Source of the DNA: Pararge aegeria
Lineage: Eukaryota > Arthropoda > Insecta > Lepidoptera > Nymphalidae
DNA: 64,000 nucleotides
Direction of reading: 5' to 3'
NCBI RefSeq assembly: GCF_905163445.1
Contig: NC_053205.1
Location: 4,216,001-4,280,000, forward strand
Under the pieces are notes generated by a model. The model saw only the letters and a list, made by a program, of their open reading frames with translations, searched no databases and was not told where the DNA came from. Made by a program: the position numbers and the translations under genes. This document shows, in pieces, positions 24,528-34,345 of the stretch (position 1 is the stretch's first letter; every line of letters begins with the position of its first letter).

Positions 24528-24660
24528 ATTTGCATTTCGAGAGAGACTCTGATCGGGCACTCAGCAGCACCCGCGTAGGGACTGTTATGGTAGTTACGTC
24601 TTAATATAGATTCCTGAGCAGGTAATGGGGCTCTTACCGTAAACATTAATCATTTGGAAA
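24528..24660 (+). repeat. Dispersed repeat, copy 2
   Basis: Same sequence as 1-145, directly repeated. See that entry. Confidence 0.6.
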
Positions 24661-24710
24661 ATAATTACAGTTACTTAGAGTTATTACGGAATTGATAGTA
24701 GATTAGATCA

Positions 24711-25190
24711 AATAACAGTTAAAAAAAAACAAGCTATTATAAATAAACCAAACTAAATAGTAGAAAATAAATAATAGTTTTAAAAAGCTAAAAAACAAGC
24801 TTTCTATAGAAAACTGAACTAAAAAATAGAAAATAAATTTTAATAAATTTAAATTAAGAATAGTGTTAAAAATTTCAATAAATATAAATTAATAATAGTG
24901 TGAATAAAATAAATATATTTTATTGTAAAAAAAAAGCATGGGGTCAATAGTTATAAATATTTTATTGACAGATATGAGTAGAGGGATTATCATTTTGATA
25001 ATATCTTAAAAAGCACCCCACGCTTTTTTTAAAATAAAATATATATTTTTTTTATTCACACTATTATTAATTTATATTTATTGAAATTTTTAACACTATT
25101 CTTAATTTAAATTTATTGAAATTTATTTTCTATTTTTCAGTTCAGTTTTCAATAGAAAGCGTGTATTTTAGTTTTTTTTTAACTATTATT
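24711..25190. repeat. AT-rich fold-back element (MITE-like)
   Basis: The left end aataacagttaaaaaaaaac and right end gttttttttaactattatt are inverted copies. The complementarity continues inward (aataaatttaaattaagaat against its complement) for about 200 bp per arm, around a roughly 60 bp asymmetric centre. No coding capacity. It ends about 230 bp upstream of the BARD1 start codon, so it abuts that gene's promoter region. Confidence 0.75.
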
Positions 25191-25423
25191 TATTATGTAA
25201 AATTTATAAAATCTTAATGACGAACTGACTAGGCTGTATAGTAATCGATCTCTCGAACGCATGTCCCGAAAGTTACGAATTAAAAACAAACTAAAATGTC
25301 AAAGGCTGACATTGACACTTGTCTAAATTGTAATAATCCGCGGCAAACGAAAACTTTGTTTGTTATTGTTTTGTTTCATGTCTATGATCTCAGGATTAAA
25401 TAGAAAAAAACTAATCAAACATA
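25191..25423 (+). promoter_or_regulatory. BARD1 upstream region
   Basis: About 230 bp between the fold-back element and the start codon. No clear TATA box. The start context is ataATGG, with A at -3 and G at +4, which is favourable. Confidence 0.4.
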
Positions 25424-28400
25424 ATGGCTACAGAGGAAGAAAAGCTGCAAAATTTCCTCGCAGCATTGGATGCAGTCAAACAGGACTACACTTGCGGCCA
25501 ATGTTCGGAAATGCTAAAAGATCCCGTTACCTTGAGTGTCTGTTTCCATTTAGTGTGTTCCTCTCATTTCGAAGGCCTAACTCACTGTCCAACATGTAAA
25601 ATCCCTTTAACAAACTGCACTACTTATAAAGATGATGGTTTGAAAGAGACTGTTAACTCGGCACGGGAGCTGGATAAAATTTTCCAAGGTTTTCAACGGA
25701 GTGTATTACAGAAAAAAACCTCTAGTGGTACGAGTAAAAAGCGTGGCAAAAACCAATCGGATACATTTACGCCTCCTGAGGTAAGCAATAAAGGGAATAA
25801 ACAAGAAAAAACCAGTTCACCTCATGTCAATACATCTCTTAAAGCTGTTAAAAGTAAGAGACCAGCGGTTAAAAATGAATTGAATTCAACAGTGCTCTCA
25901 TCGGCTAGCTCCATTAATAAAGGCAATGAGAAAAAGAACAATAAGGGTGAGACAGCTCTTCATATAGCTTGTCGTTTGGGAAAAGTTGAATCTGCTGCAG
26001 AGTTACTGAACCAGGGTGCTAACACTAATACAAAGGATAACGCAGGCTGGACACCGTTACACGAAGTAGTACAGAATGGTCGACTGGACTTACTTAAGCT
26101 ACTCTTACAATATAATACGTTGATTGACGTACCAGGCCAGGGTAATGAAACACCTTTACATGAAGCCATAAGATACAATCATAAGGTGAGATATGTTTGA
26201 TAATTGCCCCATAGCCTAAGGAGTCAGAATGACGAAATGCAGATCACTAGGTCTTAGCTTTGATTTCCTCTGTCTGCAATCAATTGTTTTGAATTGAGTT
26301 TTTCTGTTAAATAATTAAGGAAAAGTTTGGAATTGTTTTGAGAAATTTATGTTGTTTAAGCTATGCCAAAGAACATGTTAACTCACGCTCCAGTGAGTTA
26401 ACATGTTCTTTGGCATAGCTTAAACATGAGAATAAATAAATAAATATACTACGACAATAAACACATCGCCATCTAGCCCCAAAGTAAGCGTAGCTGGTGT
26501 TATGGGTACTAAGATAGCTGTTGAATATTTTTATGAATATAGTACACATAAATACTTGTATACAGATAAACACCCAGACGCTAAAAAACAATCATGTTCA
26601 TCACACAAACATTTTCCAGTTGTGGAAATCAAACCCAAGGCCTAGGACTCGGAAAGTAGGGTTGCTGCCCAATACGCCAGTCGGCCGTCGAATGTACAAA
26701 CATTCTTGCAAATAAATGATTAACATATATTGTATGTACTAGTTATATAGACCTAGTCAATAGACTTGCGTGGAGTACTTTGGAAGTTTGTCTGTTTGTT
26801 TAAAGAGCAATTGCTGAGTTTAGAACCGGGACAGAGTCATTACAAGCAGACAGAATTGATGCTTTTAAAATATAAAAGCTTATAAAGTAGCCTAACTTAA
26901 TTTATATACAACTTATCTTAATATATATAAATCTCCTGTCACGATGTTTGTCCGCGATGGACTCCTAAACTACTAAACCGATTTTAAATTAAATTGGCAC
27001 ACCGTAAGCAGTCTGGTCCAACTTAAGAGATAGGATAGCTTAGATCTTTAATTATAGTCGCAATTTTATTTTATTGCAAATTATTTGTCTATAATTAATT
27101 GACAGTCACGTTAAATCGCTAAGCCTTAAATGATTAACATATATATATATATATATATATATACTATATATATATATATATATACTATATATATATATAT
27201 ATACTACTATAATTATTTAAGGCTTAGCTAAGGCTTAGCGATACTGAATACTTTAAAAACAAAATTAAACGCAGACGAAGTCGCGGGCAACAGCTAGTAA
27301 TTATATATAACTTATCTTAATAACTTTTTACTTACTAACTCTCCATCTTTTCAACTACTCTATGCCAAAAAATCAAGTTAATTGGTTAGGGTGGGAAGAA
27401 ACAACAAACAATCACATTTCTGTATTAATAATATAAAACAATTTTTTTTTTAAATTTTAGGATATTGCCATTGAATTGGTCAAGAACGGAGCGAACGTTA
27501 ATGCTCGCAATTGTAAAGGTGAGACACCAATGCAGTTAGCCTCTGATGAAATGAAAAGAGTGCTCAAACATGCCGAGGAAAATATTATTCAGACCCAAGG
27601 CATAAATATAACGTTCATATCTGAACTACACTCAGAGTTGGATTTCGATGAGATTAACGCTTTTTGTGTATCTACGTTTCGCACTGTGCACAATAAACTC
27701 AAACTGCTTGCGAAGCATCACACAAATTTACATGTTGAAGCAAAGTTAACAAAAAAAGTCACTCATCTGATAGTGGACGCAGATGAGAATGACGTCTGCA
27801 CATCAAGTTTGGAGGTTTTACAAGGTAATTTTTTATTACATTAAACTTATTTCTGTACGTTAATAACCTGCATGTATCTTTACTACATATTTACTATCTA
27901 TACTAATAATAATACTCAAACTCATATTTAAGTATTTATGGTATATTAAGATATATATATATATATATATATGTGTATATGATTAGTATATTTATTTTTT
28001 ATATTTATTAATAGTATTTTTTATTTGAGTAGTCTGGTTTATGTATTGGTATGTAGATATTCGTATGCATGTACTAAATAGTGTACCCCACCTATTTGTT
28101 TTCTTTTTAGTTTTCCTAATCCTAAGGTTGCCTGGCAGAGATCGCTACTTAGCGATAAGGCCGCCTTTTGTATCCTGCTTCATTCTTCATGTGTTTGTTC
28201 TTTTTTTTGTCTCGTTTTTCTGAGTGGTGTACAAATAAAGAGTATAAATAAATAATAATAACAATAATAATAATAGTCCTTAAAACGGCGCCTATTGTGA
28301 GGAGGTTCCTCACTCTGGAGCCCTGACCGCCGGTTGCTTGGGCATTCAAAAGCCCCGCAAGCGGAGGGTGGAAGTTTATTTTTTTTAAATGTGTTTTTTA

Positions 28401-31160
28401 TTTTATTTTTAATCATTGTTAATAATTAAAAAGAATAAATGATAGAGTATAGAATAATAATAATCTTAATTGAAAGGTATAAACCCAGTTATTAAAATAT
28501 AAAAAGATAAATTAAATAACAAAATAATAATAACAAGTAACAATAAAAATATTGTAGACGCACGTCCGTCATAATAATTGTATAGTTTGTCATAGTTTAT
28601 GGTTTATGGTTACTAAACAACTCCATCCTTTTTTTTTTTCGACGCTTGGATATGCGTTTAGGCATCCCTGTCGGAGGGTATGTGGGACTCGCTGGCCGAT
28701 GAAGCATTGGCCCACTAAAACCCAGCAGAGTCGCCTGCGCCCAAATTGGGGGCTCAAAAGATCGCGGTCGCATGCAATTTTGACGCCCCGGCGCACTCGC
28801 CGTAGGCACGCAATGGTGTCTACGGGGACGGCATAAGATGCGCCTCTTGCCACCCGTTCTCCTTCTTCGGAGGGGAAGAGTATCAGCCGCCTGCTCTTTC
28901 TCCCTCTCCGAGGCCTCCTTCAAAGCCATTATGGCTTCGCACAAGGAGGCCAACCGACCTCGCTGCCGAGCATCTGATTGATAATACTCGACAGTGAGAT
29001 TGTCTCCGTCCAGGAGTGACACCATTGCGTGTCTTTGCGGCGCCCATGACGCACATAATGCCAGAAGGTGGAGCGCCGTGTCTTCAGGCGCACCACCCTC
29101 GTGCTATATCGGCGAGGCCTCCCTCCTAGCTATCCCGTGCAAGTATTTACCAAAACAGCCGTATCCGTTAAGCACCTGCACAAGACGATATGACAGTGCA
29201 CGCAGAGCTTGGCGAAACAGAGTCCTCTCGGCGCGAGTACCTCGCCACAACAGGGGTCCGATCCTTCCCATCCCAACCTTTCCGGATGAGCCAAAGTCAT
29301 CCGCCATCTCCGATGGTCCACCCGTCTGGAAGGCCAGGCGGGCCGACAATCAAAGACAGCAAAGCAAAGCGACCGCCTACAACTTTTAAGAACTAATTAA
29401 AAGCAAACAACAGCGTAAGGCCTAAACAATAACAATAGGAAATCAGTAATAGCGACAGGTAAGAAATAGCAACAACAACAACAACAACATATATCAAGTG
29501 GTCCTTAAAAGGGCCCTTAAACGATTCCCGAGGGGCGAGATAAATAAATAAATATAAATATACTACGACAATACACACATCTAGCCCCAAAGTAAGCGTA
29601 GCTTGTGTTATGATACTGATATAGCTGATGAATATTGTTTGATGAATATAATACACATAAACACTTATAATATATAGATATATATATAATTCACTGGCTC
29701 ACTACTACAGTCACGAGTGCAGGCTACTTGGTACGTGAGACAATAATAATAATAAATAAATATACTACGACAATACACACACCGCCATCTAGTCCCAAAG
29801 TAAGCCTAGCTTGTGTTATGGATACTAAGATAACTGATGAATATTTTTATTAATAATAAATATATATAAATATTATAATATACATATAAACACCCAAACA
29901 CCGAAAAACATTCATGTTCATCACACAAACATTTTCCAGTTGTGGGAATCGAATCCACGACCTTGGACTCAGAAAGCAGGGCTGCCCACTGCGCCACTCA
30001 GCCGTCAAAGTGATGTGATGAGATGAAATGAGAGGGGTGAGATTACAGGGCCTTTGAAAACCAATGAAACAATAACAATCCCAACTACTGGCTCTGAAAA
30101 GGGCCTTTTCGAAAACAATCGAAAACCATCAACTCCATTCTATCGATATCCACTACCAATCTATCATTATTAAGAATGTTCATATCCAGTTCTCAAAAAT
30201 GATCCACTACCAATCTATCATTATTAAAAATGTTCATATCCAGTTCTCAAAAATGATCATATCCACTCCCTATCAGTAAGGGAGACCTGTGTGTAAAATA
30301 TACAACGTGTAACCTAATTAAGAAATACTGTTGTAGGGTTCTATTTCACCCTGTAAAAATATGAAATAATATTAATTTTAAGTGTTTACTTATGCCAACC
30401 CTATTGAAGTTACAAGACCGACACGCGCATAGTACCGACGCTATGCGACGCTTACCAAATAAAGTGACAGGAGTCACATTGATTTTAATTTTGCATTTAA
30501 CTATGGCAGTGCTTTACTCATAAAATATGAGGGTTTCAGTTCCACAGATAAGTCTCAGAGACAGTAAACAATGTAAATCATGTGAAGTAATATTTCGGTT
30601 TTCATTTCACTGAATAAGTTAAAGGCCTTGAACTGGCAGAGTAATGAATATATTTTTTAAATTCAGGTATTGTCAGCGGCATCTGGATTATATCTACAAA
30701 TTGGATAACCAAGTCGTCACAAGAAAAACTGGAACCATTCAAAGATTATGAAGTACTTGGTGTTGGCACTAAACTTTACAAGGGGCCAAGAAATTCCCGT
30801 TACAACAAATACAAGCAGCTTCCTGGCATATTCAACGGATGCCACTTTTACTTGCACAACTACAACGTTAAGCATGAGATCAGTCCAATGATTGTATTCA
30901 CAAAAGCCTCGCTATCAAAGTTGATTACTGACGCAGGTGGGGTGGTCTTGAGACGGGTTCCTAACCCCGAGTTGATCCCGGATGCAGAGAAGCTTGTACC
31001 ATATCATGCGAGGGAGGGCAGTAAACTTTTCAACTGTTCGCATTATATAATTTTCAAGGACATGTATGAGCCTATGTATAATATGACACATATAAAAGCT
31101 CTTCCCATTGGATGGCTACTCGAGTGCATAGAGAAGTATGAGCTGTGTGAACCCTGGTAA
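25424..31160 (+). CDS. BARD1: BARD1 orthologue (RING-ankyrin-BRCT), three exons
   Basis: Exons 25424-26185, 27461-27824 and 30667-31160, with GT..AG borders and matching phases (0, then 1), give 539 residues; human BARD1 has 777. The RING is at residues 24-58 (C24, C27, C40, H42, C45, H48, C55, C58). A basic Ser/Lys linker follows. Ankyrin repeats span about 172-300 (GETALHIACRLGKVESAAEL, GWTPLHEVVQNGRLDLLKLL, NETPLHEAIRYNHK). Tandem BRCT domains run from about 315 to the end (FKDYEVLGVGTKLY, MIVFTKASLSKLITDAGG, IGWLLECIEKYELCEPW). Only BARD1 combines these three modules. In other animals it pairs with BRCA1 as a ubiquitin ligase in homologous recombination. Position 48 of the RING is His where vertebrate BARD1 has Cys. 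Introns hold SINEs, LINE fragments and a Helitron-like element. Confidence 0.9.
26353..26426. repeat. Perfect 34 bp inverted duplication, 6 nt spacer (BARD1 intron 1)
   Basis: The left arm 26353-26386 starts tgtttaagctatgcc. The right arm 26393-26426 is its exact reverse complement. The spacer is gctcca. No target duplication or partner copy was seen, so this looks like a template-switch duplication rather than a transposon. Confidence 0.95.
26433..26697 (-). mobile_element. tRNA-derived SINE (Metulj-like), full length
   Basis: The minus strand reads a tRNA-related head (degenerate B box in ggtttgatttcc), then a body ending in the tail ctttggggctagatggcgat and tgtcgtagtatatttattta. Its body matches the better copies at 50655 and 29741. 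The name is from memory of a lepidopteran SINE. Confidence 0.75.
26920..27298 (+). mobile_element. Helitron-like nonautonomous element (putative)
   Basis: Starts near ataaatctcctgtcacgatg and ends gaagtcgcgggcaacagctag, a 3' end with CTAG that fits the Helitron CTRR rule and recurs in this window at 56351 (inverted). Inside it, inverted copies of atcgctaagccttaa (27114-27133 and about 27220-27241) bracket a (TA)n tract. Confidence 0.5.
27137..27212. repeat. (TA)n microsatellite
   Basis: Nearly pure TA dinucleotides with two short interruptions, inside the element above. Confidence 0.9.
28025..28260 (+). mobile_element. LINE 3'-end fragment
   Basis: The block gagatcgctacttagcgata through gtggtgtacaaataaagagt is repeated at 48895-49030 in the same orientation and, more diverged, inverted at about 57530-57640. 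It ends in an (AATA)-type tail, typical of a LINE 3' end. No coding part remains. Confidence 0.6.
28270..28385 (-). repeat. Dispersed repeat, pair with 51730
   Basis: About 100 bp from cttaaaacggcgcctattg to gcaagcggagggtgga is repeated in inverse orientation at 51730-51828. Probably part of a LINE family; not identified further. Confidence 0.6.
28600..29395 (-). pseudogene. R1-clade LINE fragment (C-terminus of ORF2)
   Basis: Minus-strand frames read ALSYRLVQVLNGYGCFGKYL, then after a stop GGAPEDTALHLLALCASWAP, then LASLCEAIMALKEASEREKE and a basic tail. This is the C-terminal region of R1-like ORF2 proteins: a ...HGCFG..L motif, a Cys/His cluster, and a final EREKE helix. Several stops and frame changes. 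It lies in BARD1 intron 2. Confidence 0.75.
29540..29690 (-). mobile_element. Metulj-like SINE, truncated
   Basis: Carries the SINE tail (aatatactacgacaatacac, then agccccaaagtaagcgtagc) in minus orientation. It lacks the tRNA-like head. Confidence 0.7.
29741..30007 (-). mobile_element. Metulj-like SINE, full length
   Basis: The minus strand starts at the tRNA-like head ggctgagtggcgcagtgggc (A-box-like) with B-box-like gattcgattccc, and ends in the tgtcgtagtatatttattta tail. Confidence 0.8.
30150..30280 (+). repeat. Short tandem duplication in BARD1 intron 2
   Basis: About 60 bp (ccactaccaatctatcatta ... gttctcaaaaatgatc) occurs twice in a row at about 30148-30204 and 30201-30258. Confidence 0.7.
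30297..30385 (+). repeat. MITE family A fragment
   Basis: Contains acaacgtgtaacctaattaa and caccctgtaaaaatatgaaa, the two ends of family A, with a shortened middle. Confidence 0.6.
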
Positions 31161-31175
31161 AAAGTTGGCCTTTTC

Positions 31176-31490
31176 TCTCATATTCATCATCATCTTCATC
31201 CACCCATTACTGGCCCAGGGTATGGGTTTCCCCTCAGAATGAGAAAGGTTTAGGCCGTTGTCTATTGCCAAGTGTGGATGGGTAGACTTCACACAGCCTT
31301 GAGAATGTTATGGAGAACTCTCGGGCCCGCAGGATCCCTCACAATGTTTAACATCACCGTTTAAAGCAAGTGATATTTAAATTGCTCAAATTTAAAACGC
31401 ACATAGATCCGAAAAGTAACACGAAACGCACATAACACGAAAGGAAAGCCGAAGCGTTACCCACTAGGCTATCACCGTTGTGTTGTATTC
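31176..31490 (-). mobile_element. SINE family B copy, downstream of BARD1
   Basis: The minus strand reads a tRNA-like head (near cggtgatagcctagtgggt), then the family body with aagtgatat, gttctccataa and a terminal segment with ttaatgggtggatgaaga. Related copies lie at 39170, 40095, 45425, 53583, 54785, 60650 and 61585. It starts about 15 bp after the BARD1 stop, so it forms part of the likely 3' UTR. Confidence 0.65.
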
Positions 31491-32280
31491 TATTATATTA
31501 CAGTGTTGTAATATGGGAGAAAACAACTACCTCAACAGTAAATGCGAATGACGTCATTATATCTTATCAAGGTCAAATTGAGCAACAAAAATGCTCTCAC
31601 CAGAATGCTGAAACACATGTGGGCTTGCTGATTGGACTCTGATTGGACTCAGCGTGTGGTGCATGCCGGCATGCTAACTACACTCGGCATGCTGGCATTC
31701 TCTTAACGGCATCAGTGTGCGCTGCAATCATTCCGTGTGTTTGGCATGCTGATAACGTCGATGCATGCTGCAACGGTTCGGTGCAAGCATGCCATTGACG
31801 TCATATGTGCGAGCTGCTATACTTTGGCGTGTGCGGGCATATAATGAAATAAATTATTCCATACTATATCTTATTGTATTTTTTTATTATTGTTACAATA
31901 CCCGCAATATTCTATCGGCACGCTAATGACGTTATTAACTCGAGCTACGATAAAAATAGTTGCCTACCTAATATGTTATCTTATTGTATTTTTTCAACGT
32001 TAAGTGATATTTAATTTAAGTTTTTTATTGAAAATGTGTAATAAAAGAAATTTTATTATAAAAATTCCATTGATTACAGTTTTATTTTCAATTGTTGTAT
32101 GTCAATAAGTGACCCCATAAACATGTAACAGAGTTTTTATTTTGAAATAAATTGTTTTACGAAAGTGGAGTTTTTTTAATTAATATACCTAGCTAAAAAG
32201 GCGATTTTCCACCATGACTAGAATGTTTTAGGTAGACACATAAATCCATACATAATTGTAAGACATGTGCCATCCTACTT
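31491..32280. other. Intergenic, GCATGC-rich segment
   Basis: 31600-31850 is studded with GCATGC and related palindromes (catgccggcatgc, cggcatgctggc, ttggcatgctga). AATAAA signals that could serve BARD1 occur near 31849 and 32143. No gene seen. Confidence 0.5.
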
Positions 32281-32284
32281 CCTA

Positions 32285-32515
32285 CTATATATAAATATAT
32301 CTTGCTAATATTATAAATGTGAAAGTGTGGATGTTTGTTACTCAATCACGCAAAAACGGCTGAACGGATTTGGATGAAATTTGGCATACATGTAGCCTTT
32401 GTCATGGAACAAAACATAGGCTACCTTTTATCCCGATTCCTTGAGTAGTTCCCGAGGGAAAAATGAAAATTCTGAAGTCCACGCAGACGAAGTCGAGGAC
32501 AGAAGCTAGTATATG
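32285..32515 (+). mobile_element. Helitron-like nonautonomous element (putative)
   Basis: Has the common lepidopteran block gtgtggatgtttgttactca, then gaacggatttggatgaaatt, and a 3' end cgcagacgaagtcgaggaca followed by gaagctag, resembling the CTAG-ended elements at 26920 and 56351. Confidence 0.5.
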
Positions 32516-32683
32516 CATAGATGAGAGTTCATCAAATAAGCAACAATTCTGTATGCAGTAAGGATTTGTATGCTATTGAGAATACAACCGAAATGGTTCA
32601 AGTGCCGTGTGCTGTTAAATTGGGTCAAAAGAAAGTAAACTATTAATAATCTATGTAGTTTCCACAGATATGTTACTTATACA

Positions 32684-33114
32684 TTATGGAGGGTAGAGGT
32701 AAGGAGAGTCATATCTGTGTCTCTGTGTATATGAAAAAGTGTCGTCAAAATGTATTAAATTAGGATGGCGCCACATTTGCATCAGGGTAACTCTTAAAAG
32801 AAGCGCCAAATATAAATATTGTTAGAGTAGGCTTGAAAAATAAACAAGGAAGTAAGGTTATATTTACCACAATATTTTGTACAACGTAAGTTGTTGAAAT
32901 TCTCAATAATTAACTTCTTTAGTCGATAATGACATTAAATTTTTTTAACTCGGCATACTTCAATTCATCTACGATTGCTACATTCATACCATACCCTGTG
33001 CATCCACCAGCGCCATTGTGGAGGATTTTTGAACTGTTATTTAGCGCATACACTGGACACTTTTTCAACTTTTCTCCCATATAAGATGACTCTCCTTACC
33101 TCTACCCTCCATAA
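32684..33114 (+). mobile_element. TIR DNA transposon, nonautonomous (431 bp)
   Basis: About 29 bp inverted repeats begin ttatggagggtagaggtaag on the left, with the exact complement on the right. No coding region. A second, inverted copy is at 59176-59748. Target duplication could not be settled (no clear direct repeat at this copy). Confidence 0.8.
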
Positions 33115-33115
33115 C

Positions 33116-33215
33116 AACGTGTAACGGAATTACGAAATACTGTGTGAAGGGTGCATAAGTATATTTCATTTATTAAGGAATCACCCTGTAAAAATATTAA
33201 ATCAAAAGTAGCATA
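33116..33215 (+). repeat. MITE family A copy
   Basis: Has acgtgtaacggaattacgaa, then agggtgcataagtatatttc and aatcaccctgtaaaaatatt. It directly abuts the TIR element at 33114. Confidence 0.65.
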
Positions 33216-33254
33216 TTTATCTTTCTCCAAGTGTTTATTTTATTTATTTATTTA

Positions 33255-33738
33255 TAGAGGGGACGCCTGCCAGTGCCAGACGGGTGATCAGTCCTCTGTA
33301 AGGACTATTCCACCCTATTCCCCATGTTGGGACACAGGTTTACTGGTGTCCCGGCAGCATCCCCCCCTGCAACCTACCAGTCTCTTTTGTGAACCTCAGG
33401 ATGTCCACTATAGAGAGGTTTGCTAGGTCTTCTACACTAAAACTGTCCTTACCTTGTAGTTCCCATCTTACCATCGCGTACATGGGGCACTCAGCTATGA
33501 AATGAAAACTGGTTTCCATCTCGCCACACTCTGGGCAGGATGGATCTTCTGCAATTCTCATTACCGTTAGGTGTCTATTTAACAGGCAATGTCCTGTGGT
33601 TATGCCTGCTACCAGTGCTATATTGGTTCTGCTCCGTGACATTAGTTGTTTTGTCTTCTTCTTGTCGAATGACTTCAGAAACAATTTCGATTGCCTGTAT
33701 TGCGTTGAATTGAATTTCTCCAAGTGTTGGTTAAACAC
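33255..33738 (-). pseudogene. LINE ORF2 C-terminal remnant
   Basis: A minus-strand frame of 132 codons contains LVAGITTGHCLLNRHLTVM and CPECGEMETSFHFIAECPMY. This is the TGH..L...L and CxxC..E...H...C knuckle pattern found after the RNase H of R1/Jockey-type LINEs. No RT motifs remain. Confidence 0.7.
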
Positions 33739-34080
33739 TTGAATAAATATATAAAATTTTATTTATGCGTAACTTCAACAGTGTTTTTTATACTCGAAAA
33801 AGTGTAGCTTTACGATCAAGAATGTAACAATCTAATAATTTTCCTACTCCCTTCATAATTTTCCTTGCCTTCTTCTGTTATAATAGCTTAGTAATTCATA
33901 TTTATATTATTATTTTAAATAATCTTTAGTTAAATACTTATTTAAGTTTTTTAATTGTGACCTGGAATAACAACTATAATTCATTATTGTAATGGCACTA
34001 GACAGAATTTGTAATATAATACATAATTTTTTTTTTATGAATGGAGAAACAATTTATTGCTGGTGTGTCTTATGAATAAA
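33739..34080. other. Intergenic, AT-rich
   Basis: No gene, RNA or repeat with a clear partner seen. Confidence 0.5.
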
Positions 34081-34084
34081 TAAC

Positions 34085-34345
34085 TTTTTTTTTTCTTTTT
34101 CGGAAGGACACTTGCCGATAACCACCTAAGGGGTTGCTACGGCGTCACCGGGGGAGTGGGGCGAGCGCGAAAGCTCGCCATGAGAAGAGCCCCAGGGCTC
34201 GACGACATCGGGGGGAATGAATAAATAAAGCCACAAAGCCGTATAGATAGTAGTTATAGCGCGGGGCATCGTGGGAATTAGTCTGCTTAAACAATACCTG
34301 CCTTAATGTTGCATGATGAAGTCCGGGCTTTTTTATTAGTAATAT
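34085..34345 (-). repeat. Probable LINE fragment
   Basis: A GC-rich block (34110-34210) with gggagtggggcgagcgcgaa and ccagggctcgacgacatcgg, unlike its AT-rich surroundings. It ends in an AATAAATAAA-type tail and resembles LINE 3' sequence, but I cannot place the family. Confidence 0.4.

Noticed and set aside
28606..29396. Plus-strand frames over 28600-29400
   Set aside because: Antisense of the R1-type LINE fragment, whose protein motifs lie on the minus strand.
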